Shown here: positions 14,962-22,939 of the stretch, piece after piece | Numbering within the stretch: the stretch's first letter is position 1 | Layout of the letters: the number at the start of each line of letters is the position of its first letter | Source of the DNA: Anaerolineae bacterium | GTDB taxonomy: Bacteria > Chloroflexota > Anaerolineae > Epilineales > JAHCIE01 | Length of the DNA stretch: 22,939 bases | Assembly (NCBI GenBank): GCA_026129385.1 | Contig: JAHCIE010000016.1 | Span: 1 to 22,939 of the forward strand | Direction: 5' to 3' | The notes under the pieces: generated by a model | Told to the model about the DNA's origin: nothing | Database searches by the model: none | What the model saw: only the letters and a program-made list of their open reading frames with translations | Translations under genes and position numbers: made by a program

Positions 14962-15990
14962 CTAGCGCCGCTCGGTGGTCGTCACCGCGCCCATTGGCAC
15001 GTCGGCGATCAGCGTGCGCGCCAGCCCCGTCAGGTTCCAGAAGCCGTGGGCGAATACGGCGGCCAGATACGCGCCCACGAGTTGCCAGAGGTTACCGCGT
15101 TCCCTGGCCCGCCACCACCCCAGGCCGACCATCGCTGTCGCCACGCCCTGCACCAGGGCGGTTCCTGCCCAGCCGATCATCGTCGGCCACCACGCGCCAG
15201 CCACGGCCAGCGGCGCGCCGAGCAGCAGCCCCTCGGTCAGGGCGAGACCTAGCCCTGCCGCCAGGCCCCACACGATGGCCCGCTCGCGGGTCGGCTGCCA
15301 GCCCGACCACAGGGGCAGGGTCATAGCCTTGGCGGCCTCCTCGACCAGCGGCGCGATGATGACCCGCGCCAGGAACGTGGCCGCCAGGAGCAAGGGAGCC
15401 GCCCGTAGGTCGCCCAACGCGCCGAGATCGCCGCGCAGCAGCGCCGCCAGCCAGTCGCCCAGGCTCACACTCTGGCCGATCAGGGCCAGAGTTAGCGCGC
15501 CTAGCGCCAACAGCAGGCCAACCTGCACCAGCACGCTGACCAGCACGGCCATGCTACCGCCGAAGACGAGCTGGCCCATCACGGGGCCGGCCGGCGGCCA
15601 GGTGCGCCGCATGGCGAAGGCGAGGATACCCAACACGGGCAGCCCAATACCCAGCACGGCCAGGGTCGAGAGGAACCACGGCGCGAGGGCGCTCGCCTCA
15701 GCCGTGCCCCGCGCGGCCGCCCCCAACGCCAGCACGATGACCCAGGCGAAGAAGGCGACCCAGGCCGGCGGCCACCAGCCCGCGCCATCGCCGCGATGCA
15801 AGGCGCGAACGATGAGGATGCCGCCGTACAGGACGGCCAGGGCGGCCGCCCCCGCCAGGACAGTCGCGCCAGCGAGCAGATCGGGGCGCTTCAGGAAGGG
15901 CCAGATGAGCCACCCGGCCCCCAGAACGACGCCGAGGGCGGCCAGCGCGCCGCCCACGAGGGCGGTCAGGATGCGAGCGAGGTCGCGCAC
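14962..15990 (-). CDS. PrsW-family intramembrane protease
   Basis: The 342-aa, strongly hydrophobic protein has about eight or nine predicted membrane helices. The PrsW signature is present: PLVEEAAKAM with E217, E218 and K221, E253 in GLGLALTEGLLLG, and AVFAHGFWNL with H315 and N319. PrsW-type proteins are glutamic/metal-type intramembrane proteases; the Bacillus example cleaves an anti-sigma factor during envelope stress. The GTG start at 15990 is supported by AGGAG 9 nt upstream. It begins 19 bp after the solute-binding-protein gene and is followed directly by the possible micro-ORF and the hydrolases, suggesting one transcript. No sigma/anti-sigma pair is visible, so its substrate is unknown. 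Confidence 0.83.
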   Translation of the reverse strand: MRDLARILTALVGGALAALGVVLGAGWLIWPFLKRPDLLAGATVLAGAAALAVLYGGILIVRALHRGDGAGWWPPAWVAFFAWVIVLALGAAARGTAEASALAPWFLSTLAVLGIGLPVLGILAFAMRRTWPPAGPVMGQLVFGGSMAVLVSVLVQVGLLLALGALTLALIGQSVSLGDWLAALLRGDLGALGDLRAAPLLLAATFLARVIIAPLVEEAAKAMTLPLWSGWQPTRERAIVWGLAAGLGLALTEGLLLGAPLAVAGAWWPTMIGWAGTALVQGVATAMVGLGWWRARERGNLWQLVGAYLAAVFAHGFWNLTGLARTLIADVPMGAVTTTERR

Positions 15991-16009
15991 GGTAGTTGGC
16001 TCCTATGAA

Positions 16010-17809
16010 TCACTTTTCCCACTCGCCAATGTTCTCCGTGACAGGGGCCGTGGCGTTAGGCTTGACGCCCTTGAGGGTGGGCGTCGTGCCGTAGACCTCC
16101 AGCCGCTGGAACAGCGGCAGGCTGACCACATCCCTGGTGAACTCCTTCTGGAGGGCCAGGTAGGCCGCCTTGCGCTCGTCGAGCCTCAGCCGGGTCGTGG
16201 TGTCGGTGGCGGCCTTGTTGGCGGCGTCGCTGCACCACCCCATGTAGTTCTGGCCGGTCCACCGGTTGCCGGGCGTCGGTATCTGGCTGCAAGCGTACAG
16301 CGTTTGAGCGCCAGGATCGGCCTGGGCGACCCAGGCGAACAGCCCCATGTCATAGTCGCCCACAGCGACGCCGCTGTCCGCGCCGAACAGCACGGTCGCC
16401 GGTAGCAGATCCACCTGGACATCGACGCCGCATCTTGCCAGCTGAGTCCTGATGAGTTGCGTAGCGCGCTCGCGCAGGACGCTGCCCGTCGTAGAGCGCA
16501 GGCTGAGGCGGGCGGGCACACCGCTCCTGGCGCGCATGCCGTCAGCGCCCCTGGCCCAGCCGGCCTCATCCAGCAGCTTGTTGGCCGCGTTCACGTCGAA
16601 CTTGTAGACACTCAATTCCGCATCGGGGGCAGCCAAGACCTTCTGGGCAGCCGGAATGAAACTGTTCATCACCGTGGACTTGCCCCCATACACGGCGTCT
16701 ATCAGCGCCTGGCGGTCGATGCACTGGGCCAGCGCCTGGCGCACCTTCACGTCACCCAGGACGGGGTGGGGCGTCTTGCGCTCGGTGGCGTCCTTGTTGG
16801 TGCGGGCGAACAGGTTGAAGTCGAGATGCTCCCAGGTGGCCGACGGCAGCGGGTAGACCTTGATGAGACCCTGCTTCTCGAGGTTCTCGTACAGCGCCGC
16901 CTGGCTGGCCGGGAGCGCGTCCGGGGTGGCGATGTCCACCTCGCCCGACGCCAGGAGCGCCAGCGCCTGGCTGGTGTCCGGGGTAATACGGAAGGTCAGG
17001 TTCTTAACCTTGGGCAACCCGCTACGCACGTAGTGGGGGTTGGCCTCCAGGACGATGCGGTCCCCCGGCCGCCAATCCTTGATGCAATACGCGCCATAGC
17101 CCAGGGGCTTGCGCGTCAGGTCCGGATCCTTTAGCACAGCCTCCGCCGTTTTGCCCTTGAACCGGTGCTCGGGGATGGGGATATTGCCGCCGGGGGTCAG
17201 GGTGGCGTGGTACAGCGGGGTGGTCTCGCCCGGCTTGTAGGTCACTATCAGCGTCTGGGGGTCGGACGCTTCTACCCTGTCGATCTTGTTGACGACACTG
17301 CGGTTCGAGATGCCCGACTTCGGGTCGGCGGCGAGGTTGAAGGCGAAGGCGAAGTCACTGGCCTTCACCGGCTCGCCATCGCACCACTTGACGCCCGGCT
17401 TGAGCTTGAACGTCACCGACAGCACGTCGTCCTTGGGGTCGGGCGTGCCCTTGTCGTCGAGCCGTGCGCCGCCGTTCTCCAGCGTGGGAATCGATTCAAC
17501 CAGGTTGGGTTGGAAGTCGTAGTCCCGCGTGCTGAGGTACGGCTCCCAGATCGCCGCCTGCACCGCGCGGGCGGCCGCCGTGGTCGCCAGGAACGGGTGT
17601 AGTGTGTCTGGCTCCTGGCCGAGGGCGACGACGAAGGTATCGGCGTTCTTCGCCGGGGGCGGCGTGGCCGTAACGATCACCGTCTCAGTCTTGGTTATGA
17701 CCGTCACGGCCGGTGTCGGGGCTTGCTGTGGCCCCGGCGCGGCGGGCTGACAGGCCGCCGCCACGAGCAGGACACCGAGTAGACTACCGACAGGGAACAG
17801 CTTCTTCAT
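16010..17809 (-). CDS. ABC transporter solute-binding lipoprotein, family 5 (peptide/nickel type)
   Basis: The 599-aa protein captures oligopeptides or related ligands outside the membrane and passes them to an Opp/Dpp-type permease. The chosen start, MKKLFPVGSLLGVLLVAAAC, is a typical lipoprotein signal; a longer in-frame extension to 17932 lacks signal character. After a Thr/Pro/Val linker come the family-5 landmarks: FVVALGQEPDTLHPFLA, FKLKPGVKWCDGEPVKASDF, GNIPIPEHRFKG, PLGYGAYCIKDWRPGDRIVL, VRQALAQCIDRQALIDAVYG and the closing domain to ENIGEWEK. AGGAG lies 13 nt before the ATG, which is distant. It is 77 bp downstream of a second binding protein. The ligand cannot be predicted. Confidence 0.93.
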   Translation of the reverse strand: MKKLFPVGSLLGVLLVAAACQPAAPGPQQAPTPAVTVITKTETVIVTATPPPAKNADTFVVALGQEPDTLHPFLATTAAARAVQAAIWEPYLSTRDYDFQPNLVESIPTLENGGARLDDKGTPDPKDDVLSVTFKLKPGVKWCDGEPVKASDFAFAFNLAADPKSGISNRSVVNKIDRVEASDPQTLIVTYKPGETTPLYHATLTPGGNIPIPEHRFKGKTAEAVLKDPDLTRKPLGYGAYCIKDWRPGDRIVLEANPHYVRSGLPKVKNLTFRITPDTSQALALLASGEVDIATPDALPASQAALYENLEKQGLIKVYPLPSATWEHLDFNLFARTNKDATERKTPHPVLGDVKVRQALAQCIDRQALIDAVYGGKSTVMNSFIPAAQKVLAAPDAELSVYKFDVNAANKLLDEAGWARGADGMRARSGVPARLSLRSTTGSVLRERATQLIRTQLARCGVDVQVDLLPATVLFGADSGVAVGDYDMGLFAWVAQADPGAQTLYACSQIPTPGNRWTGQNYMGWCSDAANKAATDTTTRLRLDERKAAYLALQKEFTRDVVSLPLFQRLEVYGTTPTLKGVKPNATAPVTENIGEWEK

Positions 17810-17886
17810 GGCGCGCCCGCATCTCCTGGGGCTGATGGATAACTGTGGTGGGAGCGCGGCGCGCTGGACGCCGAATCCTACGTCTG

Positions 17887-19818
17887 CTACTTGCCGAGCG
17901 CCTTGCGCTTGGCGTCCCAGTCTAGCTGCCACTCGTCGAAGCTCTGAGCGGGGGACACGGGGAACTGGCGCGTCAGCCAGGGTTGGGTGGCGACCAGGTC
18001 GGCGCTGCTGAACAGGGGTGCGATGAGCGCGTTGTCGCTCAGCAGGGCGCGCTCGGCGTCGCCGTAGAGAGCGGCGCGCCGGGCCGGGTCCGCCTCGGCG
18101 GCGGCCTGCGTCGTCAGTTGGTCGAAGCGGCCGGGGCGGCTACGGTTCAGGCTGCCCGCCGCTGCCACGTTGAACGCGCCGTATAGCCAGTCGTGCTGGT
18201 CGGGGAAGTCCTGGCACCAGGCCATGCGCCAGGCGTGGGGCATCTGGTCCACCGGTGTGCGGCGGTTGATGCGCTCCAGGTAGGCGGGCCATTCCAGGCT
18301 CTCGAGCCTCACCTGGATGCCCAGCGTCGCCTGCCACATGTCGCGCACGGCCTCAGCCATCGCCTGGTTCGCCTTACAGGTGGGCGAGTCGCACGTATTG
18401 TAGGCATAGGTGAGCGTCGGGAAGCCCTTGCCGTCGGGGAAGCCCGCCTCGGCCAGGAATTGCCGGGCGGCGGCCGGGTCGTACTTGAGGCCCGCGCTGC
18501 CGTCGGTAACCGCGCCAAAGATGCCCGGCGGGGCGAAGGCGGAGGCCGGCAGGCCCGCCTGCGCTACCTTGTCCACCAGCGCCTGCGGGTCGATCGCCGA
18601 TACCAGCGCCTTGCGCACCCCCACGCGGTCGATGGGTAGCTTGTCGGGTGTAAAGCCGACGAAGGTCGTGCAGCCGGTGGGGATCCTTTGTAGCTTGCGC
18701 CCCCGGCTCGTGTCGGCCTGAGCCGTGGCGCGCTCGCTGTCCGGCACGACCACCGAGTCGAGGTTGCCGTTGCTGAACAGGGTGTACGCCTGGACGGCGT
18801 CGGCGACGATGGGGAAGCGCAGCCGCTCGATGGCGACCTTGTCGCGGTCGGGGTACAGAGGATTGCGGGTCAGCGTGATCTGCTTGCCCGGCGTCCACTC
18901 CGTCAGGGCGTAGGGGCCAGCCGTGACGAGGTTCTCCGCCTTCGCCCAGGCGTCGGCCTGGGCGCGAATGGCCCACTCCGGTAGCGGGGCCAGCATGGGC
19001 AGCGTCAGAAGCGACGGCAGATAAGCGGCGGGTTTCGTGGTCCGAATCTCCACCGTCGTCGGGTCCAGCGCGCGCACGCCCACGCTCTCCGGCGGCCGGC
19101 CGGGCCGCGTGTTGAAGTCCTGCGCGCCGACGATGTCGTACAGCAACCAGGCCGTGTCCGCGCCCTGCTTGGGGTCTAGCGCGCGGCGCAGGGCGAACAC
19201 CACGTCCGACGCCTGCACCATGCGTGCCTTGCCCTGCTCGTCGATCGCTGCCTCAACCTGCTTCGTCGCCGGGTTGACGCGCACCCAGGGCACGTCGTCG
19301 CGTAGCTTGATGGTCGTGGTCAGGCCGTCGGTCTTCCACTCGCGCGCCAACCAGGGCCGTATCTGGCCGCTGGCAGCGTCGGTGCGCGTCAGGCGCGGAA
19401 AGAGCATACCGGCCACGTCCTGAGCCGCAATGTCGCCCGGCTCAGCCAGCGTCGGGTCCAGCGTCGTCGGATCGCGCGGCAGGCCATAGTCCAGGGTGAC
19501 AATGCGAGCCTCAGCGGTAGCCGTGGCGTTCGGGGTGGCTGTCGGCGTGGCTGGGACGGGCGTCTGCGTTGGCGCGCCCGTCGCCGTGGGCGGCGCGCCC
19601 AGGCGAGGCAGGCTCAGGCCCGGCGCGGGCGTGGCCGGGGCGGGTGGCGTGCCGGGCGTGACATTGACCGCCGCTGCCACGCCGCCCGATGGCTGTGGCG
19701 CGCTGGTCGCTGCGCCTCCCGGCGGGGCGCCACCCGGCTGCTGGCACCCCGTCACTGCCACCAGGACGACCATCAATACCGCCACCACCCGTAGGGGCAG
19801 GCCCCCGTGCCTGCCCAC
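17887..19818 (-). CDS. ABC transporter solute-binding lipoprotein, family 5
   Basis: The 643-aa product shares the family-5 plan with the neighbour at 16010 but is clearly different in sequence. Landmarks are LDYGLPRDPTTLDPTLAEPG, TIKLRDDVPWVRVNP, VTAGPYALTEWTPGKQITL, VRKALVSAIDPQALVDKVAQ and the end DEWQLDWDAKRKALGK. The lipobox VAVTGC fixes the mature Cys. The GTG at 19818 gives a 24-residue signal (GRHGGLPLRVVAVLMVVLVA core), but it lies in a palindromic repeat and has no ribosome site. An ATG at 20109 in the same open frame would add 97 unlikely residues made mostly of repeat DNA. The gene follows oppC, so peptide-class import is the likely role. Start uncertain, function class secure. 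Confidence 0.9.
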   Translation of the reverse strand: MGRHGGLPLRVVAVLMVVLVAVTGCQQPGGAPPGGAATSAPQPSGGVAAAVNVTPGTPPAPATPAPGLSLPRLGAPPTATGAPTQTPVPATPTATPNATATAEARIVTLDYGLPRDPTTLDPTLAEPGDIAAQDVAGMLFPRLTRTDAASGQIRPWLAREWKTDGLTTTIKLRDDVPWVRVNPATKQVEAAIDEQGKARMVQASDVVFALRRALDPKQGADTAWLLYDIVGAQDFNTRPGRPPESVGVRALDPTTVEIRTTKPAAYLPSLLTLPMLAPLPEWAIRAQADAWAKAENLVTAGPYALTEWTPGKQITLTRNPLYPDRDKVAIERLRFPIVADAVQAYTLFSNGNLDSVVVPDSERATAQADTSRGRKLQRIPTGCTTFVGFTPDKLPIDRVGVRKALVSAIDPQALVDKVAQAGLPASAFAPPGIFGAVTDGSAGLKYDPAAARQFLAEAGFPDGKGFPTLTYAYNTCDSPTCKANQAMAEAVRDMWQATLGIQVRLESLEWPAYLERINRRTPVDQMPHAWRMAWCQDFPDQHDWLYGAFNVAAAGSLNRSRPGRFDQLTTQAAAEADPARRAALYGDAERALLSDNALIAPLFSSADLVATQPWLTRQFPVSPAQSFDEWQLDWDAKRKALGK

Positions 19819-19942
19819 CGACGACGGACGACGGACGACCAGTCGCAGCCCGCCCCAAGTTCTCTTCGGTGGTCGGTGGTCGGTGGTCGGTGGTCGACCC
19901 AAGACCCTCACCCCAGCCCTCTTCCTTTGGGAGAGGGGGCCA
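19795..19942. repeat. Cluster of short palindromic and 7-bp tandem repeats upstream of a binding-protein gene
   Basis: The 328 bp between the chosen start of the binding-protein gene and oppC contain no gene I recognise. They hold the perfect 8-bp palindrome GGGCAGGC/GCCTGCCC (19795-19802, 19809-19816), ACGACGG units from 19821, four CGGTGGT units (19867-19894), and CCCTCTTCC-TTT-GGGAGAGGG (about 19917-19937). The outer part up to 20146 shows nothing further. Confidence 0.75.
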
Positions 19943-20146
19943 GAGGTAGCCACACCACAAAGCCGCGTCCACGCCGAGAACAAGGTTCCGGTGGCGTGGA
20001 GGCGGCCTACGGGGTCTGGGTATGCAGTGACGATGGGCGCGTCGGCTATGGCGTTGGTCGGAGCGGCTTCAGCGAACGGCGGGGCGTGCTCCGTCCCCAG
20101 GTCTGGCATTATCCGTCGATACCTTCCAGCCGATAGTGGTTCCAAA

Positions 20147-21157
20147 CTACTGCTTCATACGCGGGTCGAGGGCATCACGCAGACCGTCACCCAGGAAGGT
20201 GAAGGCCAGCAGCACCATAGCGACCGCCAGGGCAGGGGCCAGCATCATCCATGGCTGGTTGCTCAGCGCGACGTTGCCTTCGAGTAGCATGGACCCCCAA
20301 CTGGTAGGGAAGGGGGCGTTGGGGTCGGTGGCCGGTCGCACGCCCAGGCCCAGGTAGCCCAGGGTCGCCTCGGCCAGGATGGCCGTGGGGACCAGGAAGG
20401 CCGCCGACACGATGACGGGCGATAGAGTGTTGGGCATCAGGTGACGGAACATAATGCGGCGATTGGAGGAGCCAATGGAGTGCGCCGCCTCCACATACTC
20501 CTTTTCCTTGAGGCCAAGCACCTGGCCGCGCACCAGGCGGGCCAGACCCGCCCAACCTAAGAGCGCCAGCACGATGAACAAGAGCAGTAACCCGCCCCAG
20601 ATACGACCCAGAGGCGTATCGCGCAGGGCCACCGTGGCGATGATGAACAGCAGCAAGTCGGGGAAGGCCAGCACGATGTCAATACCGCGCATGGACAGGT
20701 TGTCGACCATGCCGCCCGCGAAGCCAGCCGCCAGTCCCACCGCCATCCCGACCGTCACGATGATGATCATCGGCACCAGGCCCACAGCCAGCGAGACACG
20801 CGTCCCGTAAATGAGGCGGCTCCACACGTCGCGCCCCAGGTTATCGGTCCCCAGCGGCCACTCCCAATTGCCGGTATCTTTGCCATCGGTCTTGATCCAC
20901 GCCGCCTGGCGGAACGAGTTGCTTGTGTTCTGCTCCAGCGGATTGTGGGGCGTGATCAACGGCGCGAAGACGGCGATGAAGACCAGCAGGATGATGAACA
21001 CGATAGACACCATCGCTGCCTTGTTCCGCTTCAAGCGCAGCCAGGCGTCGCTCCACAGGCTACGCGGCGGCTTCGCCAGAATCTTCTGCGCTTCAAGGCT
21101 CAACTGTTGCGAGGGTTGGGCCGCCGTGGTGGCGGGCGTTGTGCCGGTTGCAGCCAT
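20147..21157 (-). CDS. Peptide/nickel-type ABC transporter permease (OppC/DppC family)
   Basis: The 336-aa inner-membrane subunit pairs with the OppB-type permease to form the channel of an oligopeptide-class importer. It has the N-terminal OppC region (SDAWLRLKRNKAAMVSIVFI and APLITPHNPLEQ), then GTDNLGRDVWSRLIYGTRVS, about six membrane helices and the cytoplasmic EAA loop EYVEAAHSIGSSNRRIMFRH that docks the ATPase. It ends in FTFLGDGLRDALDPRMKQ, the usual OppC terminus. GGAGG lies 6 nt before the ATG. It is 18 bp after oppB in the same transcript. No frameshift is seen. Confidence 0.95.
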   Translation of the reverse strand: MAATGTTPATTAAQPSQQLSLEAQKILAKPPRSLWSDAWLRLKRNKAAMVSIVFIILLVFIAVFAPLITPHNPLEQNTSNSFRQAAWIKTDGKDTGNWEWPLGTDNLGRDVWSRLIYGTRVSLAVGLVPMIIIVTVGMAVGLAAGFAGGMVDNLSMRGIDIVLAFPDLLLFIIATVALRDTPLGRIWGGLLLLFIVLALLGWAGLARLVRGQVLGLKEKEYVEAAHSIGSSNRRIMFRHLMPNTLSPVIVSAAFLVPTAILAEATLGYLGLGVRPATDPNAPFPTSWGSMLLEGNVALSNQPWMMLAPALAVAMVLLAFTFLGDGLRDALDPRMKQ

Positions 21158-21175
21158 CTTGGTCCTCCGCTCCCG

Positions 21176-22156
21176 CTAGGACAGGCGAATACGTGGGTCG
21201 ATGAACGCGTAGGTGATATCGACCAGCAAGTTACCGATGGCGACCAGGAAGGCATACAGAAGGGTAGTCGCCATGATCATCGAGTAGTCGCGGGCGTTGA
21301 TGGCCTCGATGAACAGGCGGCCAATCCCTGGCACACCGAACAGGTTCTCGATGATGAACGACCCCGTGACGAGCGCGGCCAGCGCGGGGCCGAGAATGGT
21401 CACCACAGGGATCAGCGCATTCTTGAGCATGTGGCTGTAGACCACCGAGCGCTCGCCAACACCCTTGGCGCGAGCCGTCCGAATGTAGTCCTGGCGCGTC
21501 ACGTCCAGCATCGACGAGCGCGTAAGGCGCGCCACGAAGGCGGCGGTAGCCGCGCCGAGACAGATGGCGGGCAGGATGAAAGGTTTGATGCCGCTCCAAT
21601 CCTCCTGGATGACGCTCACCCATTTCAGGGTACTGGCGAACACTATTATCAGGAGGATACCTAAGACGAAGGTCGGCGTCGATCTTAGAATTGTCGCCGA
21701 GAACAGGCTGACATAGTCCACCCAGGTATTCTGGTGGAGAGCGGCGGTGATGCCGATCAAGATACCGAAGGTGACCGACCACGCAAACGCCATCAGCCCC
21801 AGCTTCAGGGAGTACGGGACGCCTTGCTTGAGGATGTCCACCACGTCGACGCCGCGCCGCCGGTAGGACGGCCCGAAGTCGCCATAGCGCACAATCTTCC
21901 AGACGTAGTTGAAGTACTGGCTATCCAGGTACGTCCACGGCTGCTGGATATTGCCGTTGGTATTGAAGAAGATCGGCTTGTCGAGGCCGAACTTCTCGTT
22001 GAGGGCCTTCTCCGTGCGGGGGTCGAGTTGCTTGCGGCTGGGGTCAGTGTCCCAGGGGCCACCGGGGGCGATGTGCATGAGGCCGAAGGTAATGAAGGAC
22101 AGCAGCAACAAGACCGGTATCAACCACAAGAGGCGACGGATGATAAACGCTAACAT
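21176..22156 (-). CDS. Peptide/nickel-type ABC transporter permease (OppB/DppB family)
   Basis: The 326-aa permease begins MLAFIIRRLLWLIPVLLLLS, the standard OppB opening. An insert-bearing periplasmic segment follows (FFNTNGNIQQPWTYLDSQYF), then helices and the EAA loop DYIRTARAKGVGERSVVYSH with LKNALIPVVTILG. It ends SMIMATTLLYAF...YAFIDPRIRLS. The ATG at 22156 is preferred over an upstream in-frame candidate at 22192 because AGGAGGAG lies 7 nt before it. It is transcribed from a consensus-type promoter 70 bp upstream and leads oppB-oppC. The ATPase partners are not in the window. Confidence 0.95.
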   Translation of the reverse strand: MLAFIIRRLLWLIPVLLLLSFITFGLMHIAPGGPWDTDPSRKQLDPRTEKALNEKFGLDKPIFFNTNGNIQQPWTYLDSQYFNYVWKIVRYGDFGPSYRRRGVDVVDILKQGVPYSLKLGLMAFAWSVTFGILIGITAALHQNTWVDYVSLFSATILRSTPTFVLGILLIIVFASTLKWVSVIQEDWSGIKPFILPAICLGAATAAFVARLTRSSMLDVTRQDYIRTARAKGVGERSVVYSHMLKNALIPVVTILGPALAALVTGSFIIENLFGVPGIGRLFIEAINARDYSMIMATTLLYAFLVAIGNLLVDITYAFIDPRIRLS

Positions 22157-22233
22157 GCCTGTTCTCCTCCTGCCGCGACGCCGCACCTTCACGACGCCCC
22201 GACTCCGATGGCCTGGGATGGGCTAGGGGTTAG

Positions 22234-22263
22234 ATTATATTCTCGTTGGCGGATTGTTGTCAA
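22234..22263 (-). promoter_or_regulatory. Consensus sigma-70-type promoter of the permease genes (TTGACA-18-TATAAT)
   Basis: TTGACA (22263-22258) and TATAAT (22239-22234) are both perfect consensus boxes with an 18-bp spacer. Transcription should start near 22227, giving a leader of about 70 nt before oppB. An inverted repeat CGGTTC-N8-GAACCG (22290-22309) lies just upstream and could be a regulator site. Confidence 0.8.
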
Positions 22264-22310
22264 ACACCGATATGCGCGGGCAGGGCAGGCGGTTCACTAT
22301 GGCGAACCGT

Positions 22311-22331
22311 CCGTGGTCGGTGGTCGGTGGT
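22311..22331. repeat. Three 7-bp units related to CGGTGGT
   Basis: CCGTGGT-CGGTGGT-CGGTGGT lies 14 bp before the terminator hairpin at 22346. The same unit, in the same orientation and also followed by a CCCTCTC-type hairpin, occurs at 19867. Confidence 0.7.
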
Positions 22332-22345
22332 CGCTGCCAAAGGAC

Positions 22346-22372
22346 AACCCCCTCTCGCGGGGAGAGGGGGTT
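22346..22372 (-). terminator. 11-bp hairpin ending the upstream binding-protein gene
   Basis: AACCCCCTCTC (22346-22356) pairs perfectly with GAGAGGGGGTT (22362-22372) around a 5-nt loop, 18 bp after the binding-protein stop. On the minus strand it is followed by GTCCTTT, a short U-rich run. Confidence 0.75.
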
Positions 22373-22390
22373 GGTAGCAGAGCGTCAGCC

Positions 22391-22939
22391 TTAGCGCTTG
22401 ATGCCCAGCTTGGTCGCCTCGAACCAGCCGGGGAAGTCGATGTCGTGGGACGTCGTCTTGCCCGTCTGGACATACGGCTTGACCATGAAGACGTTCTCGG
22501 TCAGCCACAGCGGAATGTAAGCCACATCTGTGTCCAGGATCGTCTTCTCGGCCTGCTGGTACATCTGGAGGCGCTTGGCGCTATCCTGCTCCACGTCCGC
22601 AGCATCCATGAGCTTGTCCAGGTCGGGGTTGTTGTAGCCATAGCGCTTGGCGAAGGCCGTCGAGCGCCAGTAGGTCGTCAGCCAGTTCTGTGGGTCCGGG
22701 TAGTCCGAGCACCAACCGATGTTGAAGCCGAGCTGCGGGTACGTCTTGGCGTCCTTCTGCATGGCCGTGTAGGTGGTCGGCTCCACAGCGTCAAGGACAA
22801 CATTGACGCCCAAGTTCTTCTGGAACTGCCCCGCCAGGAACTCGGCGCGAATCTTGTTGCGCGGGGTCGAGCCGAAGCTCATCTTGATCTCGGGCAGGCC
22901 CTGACCGTTGGGGAAGCCAGCCTTGGCCAGCAATTCCTT
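22391..22939 (-). CDS. ABC transporter solute-binding protein, family 5, C-terminal part (runs off the right edge)
   Basis: The last 182 residues of a third family-5 binding protein are visible, ending in TAG... complement at 22391. The segment shows the closing-domain pattern: ELLAKAGFPNGQGLPEIKMS, FLAGQFQKNLGVNVVLDAVE, LGFNIGWCSDYPDPQNWLTT, LMDAADVEQDSAKRLQMYQQ and the final WLTENVFMVKPYVQTGK to GIKR. It lies directly upstream of oppB-oppC on the same strand, the usual place for the cognate binding protein of an Opp/Dpp system. However, a terminator and a new promoter separate them. The start and signal peptide are outside the window. No frameshift is seen. Confidence 0.92.
   Translation of the reverse strand, partial: KELLAKAGFPNGQGLPEIKMSFGSTPRNKIRAEFLAGQFQKNLGVNVVLDAVEPTTYTAMQKDAKTYPQLGFNIGWCSDYPDPQNWLTTYWRSTAFAKRYGYNNPDLDKLMDAADVEQDSAKRLQMYQQAEKTILDTDVAYIPLWLTENVFMVKPYVQTGKTTSHDIDFPGWFEATKLGIKR

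Noticed and set aside
14975..16405. 476-codon plus-strand frame opposite PrsW
   Set aside because: Low-complexity Pro/Arg/Ala sequence spanning two real genes on the other strand.
19821..19894. Tandem repeats as a CRISPR array
   Set aside because: Units are 7 bp, adjacent and without spacers; no cas gene is present.

Overview
The window is about 23 kb of GC-rich DNA, most probably from a Chloroflexota (green non-sulfur) genome. The clues are proline/threonine-rich stalks in secreted proteins, the LysM + Gmad2 and PA14 envelope proteins, a LysW-type carrier protein, a PrsW protease, several family-5 solute-binding lipoproteins and a RecA of ordinary bacterial type. This placement is inferred from gene style; no rRNA or other phylogenetic marker is present except a partial recA. 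Nothing here looks like a phage, plasmid or CRISPR locus.

Layout. (1) 1-3021: the 5' part of recA (minus strand, running off the left edge) is divergent from a 767-aa zinc-binding protein with a DNA-methyltransferase fold but an altered catalytic motif. (2) 3022-4185: a decayed stretch, then a small XRE-type regulator behind a strong promoter with a LexA-like operator, a 16-bp hairpin, and a convergent gene for a LysW-like/rubredoxin-like double zinc-ribbon protein. (3) 4317-9960, all minus: four envelope genes in transcription order SIMPL-domain protein, PA14/stalk protein, beta-propeller lipoprotein, LysM/Gmad2 protein. (4) 10102-11880: nicotinate phosphoribosyltransferase (pncB, minus) with a structured leader, and a tRNA-Lys(TTT) gene (plus) followed by an 18-bp hairpin. 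(5) 11935-15990, minus: PrsW-family protease, a possible 35-aa membrane protein, two alpha/beta hydrolases and an adenosine-deaminase-like protein. (6) 16010-22939, minus: a peptide/nickel (Opp/Dpp)-type ABC importer with three solute-binding proteins (one cut by the right edge) and two permeases. No ATPase gene is in the window.

How it fits together. The importer block has a promoter with both consensus boxes (TTGACA-18-TATAAT) just after the terminator of the first binding-protein gene, so oppB-oppC and probably the downstream binding proteins are expressed from there. The hydrolase/PrsW/deaminase genes lie 19 bp behind the last binding protein and could be co-transcribed. The four envelope genes form a compact secreted-protein cluster.

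Caution. At least five genes between 5.3 and 14.9 kb (propeller lipoprotein, PA14 protein, SIMPL protein, deaminase, one hydrolase) change reading frame inside otherwise well-conserved sequence, sometimes with compensating shifts a few tens of codons apart. Several shifts in neighbouring genes look more like base-calling indels in the assembly than true pseudogenes, but the sequence alone cannot decide.
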